NCBI GenBank assembly: GCA_051000715.1
Contig: JBPCOB010000190.1
Coordinates: 1-28,646 of the forward strand
DNA from: JBPCOB01 sp051000715
GTDB taxonomy: Bacteria; Actinomycetota; Actinomycetes; JALYNC01
DNA length: 28,646 nt
Direction of reading: 5' to 3'
Positions within the stretch are counted from its first letter, which is position 1, and each line of letters opens with the position of its first letter. Shown piece after piece: positions 22,984-28,646 of this stretch. Position numbers and translations under genes: made by a program. A model generated the notes under the pieces. It was given only the letters and a program-made list of their open reading frames with translations. It was not told where the DNA came from and made no database searches.

Positions 22984-23783
22984 CCCGGCCGGCGATCGCG
23001 CTGGTCGGAGATCCGGTGGCCCACAGCGCCTCGCCCGCGATGCAGCGGGCGGCCTTCGCGGCGGCCGGGCTCGCCGTGGACTACACGACCGTACGGATCG
23101 GCGCCGGGGAGCTTGCGGACGCCTTTCCCGACCTGCGTCGGCGGTTCGCCGGGCTCAACGTGACCCGCCCGCTGAAGGAAGCGGTGCTCCCCCTGCTCGA
23201 CGCCGTGTCGCCGGCCGCCGCCGCGGCGGGGTCGGTCAACACCGTCGTGTTCTCCGGCGGTGCCGCCCGCGGTGAGTCCACCGACGGGGCCGGGTTCATG
23301 GCTGCGCTGGCCCGGGCGACGCACCTCCGGGTACGGCGAGCGCTCATCCTCGGCACCGGCGGTGCCGCCCGCGCGGTTGCCGCAGCGCTCCGGCAGGACG
23401 GAGCGGCGGTCGAGGTCGCCGGCCGCAACACCGGCGCCGCGCAACGCCTCCGGGAGCACCTGGGCGTCGACGTCATCGGGAACGACGTAGGCAGCGTCGC
23501 GGCAGCGGTGGAATCCGCCGACCTGCTGGTGAACGCGACGCCGGTCGGCGCCGCGGAGACCCTGCCGCTGCACCCGGCACTGGTCGTCGTCGACCTGGTC
23601 TACCGCCCTCGCCGTACCCGTCTGCTCGAGCGGGCGGCGCTGGCCGGCTGTCGCACCGTCGAGGGGATCGAGATGCTGATCGAGCAGGGCGCCCGCTCCT
23701 TCGAGCTGTGGACCGGCGACAGAGCGCCGGTGCCGGAGATGCGCCGCGCCGCGTACGCCGCGCTCTCGGAGCGGGCGACGTGA
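22980..23783 (+). CDS. aroE: Shikimate dehydrogenase
   Basis: A 267-residue NADP-type shikimate dehydrogenase reducing 3-dehydroshikimate. Substrate pocket: GDPVAHSASPAMQRAAF, NVTRPLKEAV with catalytic Lys66, GSVNTVV, and STDGAGF (usual NTDG, here with Ser). The cofactor domain has LILGTGGAARAVAAAL and AGRN. The C-terminal part has VNATPVGAAE and GIEMLIEQGARSFELWTG. All these fit AroE better than the YdiB or quinate-type paralogs. ATG 22980 overlaps the aroA stop by 4 nt. Confidence 0.93.
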   Translation: MTRPAIALVGDPVAHSASPAMQRAAFAAAGLAVDYTTVRIGAGELADAFPDLRRRFAGLNVTRPLKEAVLPLLDAVSPAAAAAGSVNTVVFSGGAARGESTDGAGFMAALARATHLRVRRALILGTGGAARAVAAALRQDGAAVEVAGRNTGAAQRLREHLGVDVIGNDVGSVAAAVESADLLVNATPVGAAETLPLHPALVVVDLVYRPRRTRLLERAALAGCRTVEGIEMLIEQGARSFELWTGDRAPVPEMRRAAYAALSERAT

Positions 23784-24970
23784 GCGGGCTGCGGTTCCTC
23801 ACCGCCGGCGAGTCCCACGGCCCGGAGCTCGTCACCATCGTGGAAGGTCTCCCGGCCGGAGTTCCGATCGCGCTAGAAGCTCTAGACCACGAGCTCGTCC
23901 GGCGGCAGGCGGGATACGGACGCGGAGCCCGGTCGACGAAGATCGAGCGCGACGCCGCTGCGGTCGTCAGCGGCCTCGCCGGTGGCCGTACGACCGGGGC
24001 GCCGGTGGCGCTCCGCATCGTCAACCGGGACTTCGCCAACCAGCCGGCCGCTCCCCGACCGCTCACCACCCCGCGGCCCGGGCACGCCGACCTGGCCGGC
24101 CGGCTGAAGTACGGGCTGCGTGACTTCCGCACGATCCGGGAGCGCGCGAGCGCCCGGGAGACCGCTGCCCGGGTCGCGGCCGGCTCGCTCGCCCGAGCGC
24201 TACTGGCGCCGTTCGGCGTCGAGCTCGGCAGCATTGTCACCGCCGTGGGCCCGGTCAGAAGCCGGCTCGACCGAGGCATCGAGGGGCCGGCCGAGTTCGG
24301 GCTGGACCAGCTCGACGCTGCAACGCTGCGGACGCTGTGTGCTGCTGCGGAGGACGATCCGCTGCGCTGCCCGGAGCCGGCGACTTCGGCGGAGATGGCA
24401 CGTGCGGTCGACGGCGCCCGAGCCGCCGGCGAGACGCTCGGCGGAATCTTCTGGGTGGTCGCCACCGGGGTCCCTGCCGGCCTCGGCAGCTACGTCCACT
24501 GGGATCGCAAGCTCGACGGTCTGCTGGCCCAGGCGGTCTGTTCCATCCACGCCGTCAAGGGCGTCGAGATCGGTCCCGCTTTCGCGCTCGCGGGTGCGCC
24601 CGGCAGCACCGCCCAGGACCACATCGAACGGCGTGACGGGGCCATCACCCGCCCCACCAACCATGCGGGGGGCATCGAGGCCGGGGTGACGAACGGCCAG
24701 CCGGTCCTGGTGCGTGCGGCGATGCGACCGCTGTCCTCGATCCGCAGCTCCACCGCATCGATTGACTTCGAGACCGGCGAGCCGGCCGACCCGCCTTATG
24801 TGCGGACCGACATCTGCGCCGTACCGGCGGCCGCCGTGGTCGCGGAGTCCATGGTGGCCTGGGTACTGGCGACGGCGTTGCTGGAGCGGTTCGGGTCCGA
24901 TCGCCTCGACGCGATGCTGGCGGCGTACGCCGCCGTCGGCGACGGCGACCTCCTCGAGGTCCGGCGATGA
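23780..24970 (+). CDS. aroC: Chorismate synthase
   Basis: A 396-residue FMN-dependent chorismate synthase removing phosphate from EPSP. The family signatures are FLTAGESHGPELVTIVEG, GYGRGARSTKIERDAAAV, RPGHADLAGRLKYGLRDF, RERASARETAARVAAGS, GAPGSTAQDH region and CAVPAAAVVAESMVAWVLA. Length and layout match the Gram-positive/Thermotoga-type enzymes, ~40 aa longer than the E. coli form. GTG 23780 overlaps the aroE stop (GTGA) and the following gene overlaps by ATGA. Confidence 0.94.
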   Translation: MSGLRFLTAGESHGPELVTIVEGLPAGVPIALEALDHELVRRQAGYGRGARSTKIERDAAAVVSGLAGGRTTGAPVALRIVNRDFANQPAAPRPLTTPRPGHADLAGRLKYGLRDFRTIRERASARETAARVAAGSLARALLAPFGVELGSIVTAVGPVRSRLDRGIEGPAEFGLDQLDAATLRTLCAAAEDDPLRCPEPATSAEMARAVDGARAAGETLGGIFWVVATGVPAGLGSYVHWDRKLDGLLAQAVCSIHAVKGVEIGPAFALAGAPGSTAQDHIERRDGAITRPTNHAGGIEAGVTNGQPVLVRAAMRPLSSIRSSTASIDFETGEPADPPYVRTDICAVPAAAVVAESMVAWVLATALLERFGSDRLDAMLAAYAAVGDGDLLEVRR

Positions 24971-26622
24971 CGCCTCAGCTGACCCGCACGTTCCTGCCCG
25001 CCCCGCCGCTGCCGCCGGGACGGCCGCGGCTGGTGCTCGCCGGCTTCATGGGGACCGGCAAGACCGAGGCCGGCCGCCGCGCCGCGGCCCTACTGGGGCT
25101 GCCCTTCGTCGATGCCGACGAGGTGGCGGTACGCCGAGCCGGCCGGTCGGTCGACGAGATCTTCGAGCGGAAAGGGGAGGCGGCGTTCCGCCGGCTCGAA
25201 GAGCAGGTTCTCGCTGATCTCGCCCAGCTGTCCGGAGTCGTGATAGCCACCGGCGGGGGCGCGGTGTTGCACACCGAAGCGTTCGCCGCGGTGTGTGACG
25301 GAGCGGAGGTCGCGGTCCTCACCGCGGCACCGGAGGTGCTCGCGGAGCGGATCGGCCGGTCCGGCGGCCGGCCGCTCGTGGGAACGGACGACCCGGGGGC
25401 GATCGCCCGCCTGCTGCAGCAACGCGGCGCTCTCTATGCCGCCGCCGGCGGGCTGCTCGACACGACGACTCGACCCCCGGACGAGGTGGCGGCAGCGCTC
25501 GTGGCGCGCTACCGACGACGGACCGGCGAGCCCGCGGCCGGTACGCCGGCCCGCATCGAGGTGGCGAGCGGCGGCGGCTCATATCCGGTGCTGGTCGGAG
25601 CCGGGGCCATCGAGCTCCTCGCCGCGGAGCTGGCGAGGGTGCGTCCGGGCATCGGGCGCGCCGTCGTGGTCGTGGATGAGCAGGTGGAGAGCACCGTCGG
25701 TCCCCGCGTGACCGAGGTGCTGCGCGCCGGCGGCATCGAGACCGCAGGTCGCTACCCGCTGCCGGCCGGCGAGGCGGCCAAGTCACTGTCCTGCGTGGCA
25801 GACCTGTGGACCTGGTTCCGCGCCGAAGGGCTGGACCGCACCGGCGTCGTGGTCGCCGTCGGCGGCGGCGCCACGCTCGACGTCGCCGGGTTCGCGGCGG
25901 CCACCTACGCCCGCGGAGTGCCGCTGGTCAACGTGGCCACGACCCTGCTCGCCTGCGTCGACGCGTCGTTGGGCGGCAAGGTCGCGATCGACCACGACGA
26001 CGTCAAGAACCTGGTGGGGTCGTTCCACGACCCCACGCTGGTGGTCGCCGACACGTCCGTGCTCGCCTCCCTCCCCGGCCGGGTGTTCCGTGCCGGGCTC
26101 GCGGAGTGCGTCAAGGCCGCCGTACTGGCCTCGCGGGCCATGCTCGAGCTGCTGGCCGCTGCGCGTCCCGGCGACGAGCCACCCGTGCCGGTCGAGTGGA
26201 TCGTGGAGCAGTCCGTCCGGATCAAGGCGGCCTACGTGGCGGCCGACCCCGAGGACCGGCTGCTGCGGCAGTCCCTCAACCTGGGCCACACCTTCGGGCA
26301 TGCGATCGAGGCCGCCAGCGACTACGCCGTACCGCACGGCGAGGCGGTGGCCGTCGGACTGGTGGCCGCAGCGCGGTTGGGCGTCGAAGTCGGCAGCACC
26401 ACTCCCGCCCTGCCCGGGTCGGTGCAAGGCACCCTCGAGCGCCTCGGCCTACCCGTGCGGCCGCCCGCCGGGCTGTCGCCGGAGCGACTTCGCGCTGCGG
26501 TCGCCGGCGACAAGAAGCGCCGTGCCGGGCGACCGGTGCTCATCGTCCCCGCCGCCGGCGGCGCCGAGCTGGTCGAGGGCCTGAGCGCCGAGGACTTCCT
26601 CGGCAAGCTGGGGACCGGATGA
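24967..26622 (+). CDS. aroKB: Bifunctional shikimate kinase / 3-dehydroquinate synthase
   Basis: A 551-residue fusion. Residues ~18-185 are shikimate kinase: Walker A GFMGTGKT (Lys32), D49-A-D51-E shikimate site, FERKGEAAFRRLEEQVL, ATGGGAV and the lid region RSGGRPLVG. After a short link (RTGEPAAGTPARIEV) residues ~195-551 are NAD/Zn-dependent 3-dehydroquinate synthase: AVGGGATLDVAGFAAATYARG, TTLLACVDASLGGK, KNLVGSFHDP, GLAECVKAAVL and the zinc motif LNLGHTFGHAIEA (His441, His445). The DHQS half is off-consensus at GGGATLD (usual GGGVxGD) and VAIDH (usual xxVNH). The absence of another AroB or AroK in the otherwise complete set supports both activities here. Confidence 0.92.
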   Translation: MTPQLTRTFLPAPPLPPGRPRLVLAGFMGTGKTEAGRRAAALLGLPFVDADEVAVRRAGRSVDEIFERKGEAAFRRLEEQVLADLAQLSGVVIATGGGAVLHTEAFAAVCDGAEVAVLTAAPEVLAERIGRSGGRPLVGTDDPGAIARLLQQRGALYAAAGGLLDTTTRPPDEVAAALVARYRRRTGEPAAGTPARIEVASGGGSYPVLVGAGAIELLAAELARVRPGIGRAVVVVDEQVESTVGPRVTEVLRAGGIETAGRYPLPAGEAAKSLSCVADLWTWFRAEGLDRTGVVVAVGGGATLDVAGFAAATYARGVPLVNVATTLLACVDASLGGKVAIDHDDVKNLVGSFHDPTLVVADTSVLASLPGRVFRAGLAECVKAAVLASRAMLELLAAARPGDEPPVPVEWIVEQSVRIKAAYVAADPEDRLLRQSLNLGHTFGHAIEAASDYAVPHGEAVAVGLVAAARLGVEVGSTTPALPGSVQGTLERLGLPVRPPAGLSPERLRAAVAGDKKRRAGRPVLIVPAAGGAELVEGLSAEDFLGKLGTG

Positions 26623-27053
26623 AGATCCTCGTCCTGCACGGCCCGAACCTCAACCTCCTCGGCGACCGGGAGCCCGAGGTCTACGGCCACCTGTCGCTGG
26701 CGGAGGTTGATCGCCGAATCGCCGCTCGGGCGGCCGAGCTCGGGATGGAGCTGCGCATCCGGCAGTCCAACATCGAGGGCGAGCTCGTCACCGAGCTCCA
26801 GCAGGCACGGGACTGGGGGCACGGGATCGTGATCAATCCCGGCGGCTACTCCCACACCAGCGTCGCCATCCGCGACGCCATCGCCGCGGTCCGGCTGCCG
26901 GCCGTCGAGGTCCATCTGTCCAATCCGGCCGCGCGCGAGGACTTTCGCCGTACCGATCTCGTCGGCGGCGTGTGCACGGGCGTCATCGCCGGCTTCGGCT
27001 GGCGCAGTTACGTGCTGGCCCTGGAGGCCCTGAGTTCGATCGGAGTTGACTGA
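26619..27053 (+). CDS. aroQ: 3-dehydroquinate dehydratase, type II
   Basis: A 144-residue dodecameric-type (class II) dehydroquinase making 3-dehydroshikimate. Motifs: ILVLHGPNLNLLGDREPEVYG with the catalytic Tyr/Arg region, RQSNIEGELVTELQQA, INPGGYSHTSVAIRDAI, VEVHLSNPAAREDFRRTDLV and GVCTGVIAGFGWRSY. The length is normal for the family. ATG 26619 overlaps the aroKB stop (ATGA). It completes the seven activities to chorismate within one transcription unit. Confidence 0.95.
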   Translation: MKILVLHGPNLNLLGDREPEVYGHLSLAEVDRRIAARAAELGMELRIRQSNIEGELVTELQQARDWGHGIVINPGGYSHTSVAIRDAIAAVRLPAVEVHLSNPAAREDFRRTDLVGGVCTGVIAGFGWRSYVLALEALSSIGVD

Positions 27054-27057
27054 CAGG

Positions 27058-28002
27058 GTGACCCCTGATGCGAAGGTCTTCGTCCTGCACGAGAACTCCG
27101 ACTGGATCCCGCCGTTCGCCCGGGCGTTTGACGACGAGGGCATTCCCTACCAGGAGTGGCTGCTCGACGGCGGTGTGCTCGACCTCGACTCGCCGCCGCC
27201 GGCCGGGGTCTTCTGGTCGCGGATGAGCGCCTCGTGCCAGACCCGGGGACACACGCGCGCCAAGGATCACACCCGGGCGGTGCTGTCCTGGCTGGCGGCG
27301 CACGGGCGGCGGGTCGTCAACGGGCGCCGGGTGCTCGAGCTGGAGATGAGCAAGGTCGACCAGCTGACCGCGCTGCGCGCCGCCGGCTTCGACGTACCGC
27401 GCACGATCGCCGTCTCCGGCGAAGCAGAGCTGGCCGCGGTCGCCCGTAAGCTGCCCACGCCGTTCGTGGCCAAGCACAACCAGGGCGGCAAGGGTCTCGG
27501 CGTACGCCGCTTCGACACCGCAGAGGCGCTCGCGACCTACCTCGATTCGCCCGACTACGAGCCGCCCGCCGACGCCATCACCCTGCTGCAGGAGTACGTC
27601 GAGCCGGTTTCGCCCTTCATCACCCGGGTCGAAGTGGTTGGTGGCAGGTTCCTCTACGCCTTGACCGCCGACGTTGCCCGCGGCGGGTTCCAGCTCTGCC
27701 CGGCCGATGCCTGCGCCATCGATTCCGACGAGTCGTGCCTGGTGGACGGGTCCGCGCCGGGGCTGTTCGCCCTTCGCAGGGACTTCGACGCGCCGATCGT
27801 GGGACGCTACCTCGAGTTCGCGCGTCGCCACGGCATCGAGGTGGCCGGCTTCGAGTTCATCGAAACCGCCGACGGCCGGGCGGTGACCTACGACGTGAAC
27901 ACCAACACCAACTACAACCCCGAGGTGGACGCGCAGGCCGAGCGCTCCGGGCCGCGGGAGGTCGCGCGGTTCCTCGGCGGACTCCTCGAGAAGAAGGGCT
28001 AG
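27058..28002 (+). CDS. RimK-like ATP-grasp family protein
   Basis: A protein of 314 residues (GTG 27058; or 318 from TTG 27046) with an ATP-grasp fold. The N-terminal preATP-grasp part is KVFVLHENSDWIPPFARAF. The ATP-binding core has VAKHNQGGKGLGVRRF and LLQEYVEPVSPFITRVEVVGG. The C-terminal Mg site is GFEFIETADGRAVTYDVNTNTNYNPEVDA, with Glu, Asp and Asn ligands. ATP-grasp ligases join a carboxylate to an amine through an acyl phosphate; the substrates here are unknown. It begins 4 nt after aroQ and is followed 4 nt later by a luciferase-like monooxygenase. The pair probably forms its own functional unit that reads through from the aro operon. Confidence 0.82.
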   Translation: MTPDAKVFVLHENSDWIPPFARAFDDEGIPYQEWLLDGGVLDLDSPPPAGVFWSRMSASCQTRGHTRAKDHTRAVLSWLAAHGRRVVNGRRVLELEMSKVDQLTALRAAGFDVPRTIAVSGEAELAAVARKLPTPFVAKHNQGGKGLGVRRFDTAEALATYLDSPDYEPPADAITLLQEYVEPVSPFITRVEVVGGRFLYALTADVARGGFQLCPADACAIDSDESCLVDGSAPGLFALRRDFDAPIVGRYLEFARRHGIEVAGFEFIETADGRAVTYDVNTNTNYNPEVDAQAERSGPREVARFLGGLLEKKG

Positions 28003-28006
28003 CGCG

Positions 28007-28646
28007 GTGCGGTGGGGCTACTGGATGCCGGTCTTCGGCGGCTGGCTGCGCAACGTCCCGGACGAGGGGATGAGCATCGCCTGGCCCTACCTGCGCGACC
28101 TCGTGGTCGACAGCGAGCGGCACGGCTTCGACCTCTCGCTCATCGCCGAGCTCAATCTCAACGACATCAAGGGGCACCGGGCGCCCTCGCTGGACGCCTG
28201 GACGCTGGCGCCCGCCGTCGCCGCGGTGACCGAGCGGCTGGAGCTGATGCTCGCCGTACGCCCGAACTACCACTCGCCCTCGCTCGCGGCGAAGGCGATC
28301 TCCACCCTCGACACCATCGCGCCGGGCCGGATCAGCCTCAATGTGGTGTCGTCGTGGTGGAAGGACGAGGCCAGCCAGTACGGCGCACCCTTCGACGTCC
28401 ACGACGCCCGGTACGCCCGTACGGAGGAGTGGCTGACGGTGCTGCGCCGGCTGCTCACCGAGGACACGGTTTCGCACGCGGGCGACCTCTACCAGCTCGA
28501 GGGCTGCATCCTCGAGCCCAAACCGTCGCACCCGCCGACCGTGTACATGGGCGGCGAGTCACCGCGGGCCAAGGAAGTGATCTCGGCGTACGGCGACGCG
28601 TACGTCATGCACGGCGACCGGCCCGAGGTCATCGCCGCCAAGGTGG
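28007..28646 (+). CDS. LLM-class flavin-dependent monooxygenase (3' truncated by window edge)
   Basis: The first 213 residues of a bacterial luciferase-like (SsuD/SfnG-type) FMNH2-dependent monooxygenase; the frame is open to the right edge. It starts RWGYWMPVFGGWLRNVPDEG and continues with FDLSLIAELNLNDIKGH, LMLAVRPNYHSPSLAAK, ISTLDTIAPGRISLNVVSSW and YARTEEWLTVLRRLL. All are close to alkanesulfonate/dimethylsulfone monooxygenase patterns. GTG 28007 lies behind GAAGAAGGG of the preceding gene's end. Likely cleaves a C-S bond of an organosulfur compound or hydroxylates a small molecule, using a separate flavin reductase not seen here. Confidence 0.88.
   Translation, partial: MRWGYWMPVFGGWLRNVPDEGMSIAWPYLRDLVVDSERHGFDLSLIAELNLNDIKGHRAPSLDAWTLAPAVAAVTERLELMLAVRPNYHSPSLAAKAISTLDTIAPGRISLNVVSSWWKDEASQYGAPFDVHDARYARTEEWLTVLRRLLTEDTVSHAGDLYQLEGCILEPKPSHPPTVYMGGESPRAKEVISAYGDAYVMHGDRPEVIAAKV

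Overview
The window is very GC-rich, with strong G/C at third codon positions, frequent GTG/TTG starts and dense 1-4 nt gene overlaps. Together with the protein families present (DUF2332, DUF1206, GH15 of the WDYRY type, VapBC, MocR/PdxR), this points to the chromosome of a high-GC actinobacterium. I see no rRNA, tRNA, insertion sequence, prophage or CRISPR array.

Layout. (1) 1-5130: the end of a membrane protein overlapping a stand-alone LuxR-type HTH protein, a GH15 glycoside hydrolase, a convergent OmpR-type regulator with a degenerate receiver, and a MocR/PdxR regulator preceded by a 15-bp direct repeat. (2) 5197-5830 (-): a VapBC toxin-antitoxin pair. (3) 5985-12167 (+): a tightly packed six-gene set with a small membrane protein, a PoxB-like ThDP enzyme, a second small membrane protein, a gluconate-2-dehydrogenase subunit-3-like protein, a GMC flavoenzyme with a C-x5-C-x3-C (3Fe-4S type) motif, and a mandelate-racemase-subgroup enolase-superfamily enzyme. 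It looks like an uncharacterised sugar or sugar-acid oxidation module. (4) 12204-15410: a DUF2332 protein (+), then diacylglycerol-kinase-like, DUF1206 and small GNAT genes (-). (5) 15446-18976 (-): gltA, trpG, trpE. (6) 18977-19366: a divergent control region. (7) 19367-27053 (+): aroH, DAHP synthase, tyrA, aroA, aroE, aroC, aroKB and aroQ, followed by an ATP-grasp enzyme and the first two thirds of a luciferase-like monooxygenase.

How the parts work together. The + operon from 19367 encodes all seven activities from PEP/erythrose-4-phosphate to chorismate, plus chorismate mutase and prephenate dehydrogenase (tyrosine branch). The divergent trpE-trpG pair diverts chorismate to anthranilate (tryptophan branch). 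No prephenate dehydratase is seen.

The most interesting part is the ~390 bp between them. Two back-to-back promoters have their TTGACG -35 boxes in the two arms of one 14-bp inverted repeat (one mismatch). Each promoter's -10 lies 7 nt before an ATG, so each transcript is predicted to begin with a leaderless leader peptide. The minus one contains Trp-Trp...Trp (trpL). The plus one contains Phe...Trp-Tyr...Phe. Each peptide is followed by a strong intrinsic terminator just upstream of the structural gene. I read this as a two-way attenuation switch at the chorismate branch point, with the plus-side leader perhaps sensing more than one aromatic amino acid. These are readings of sequence alone and have not been tested.
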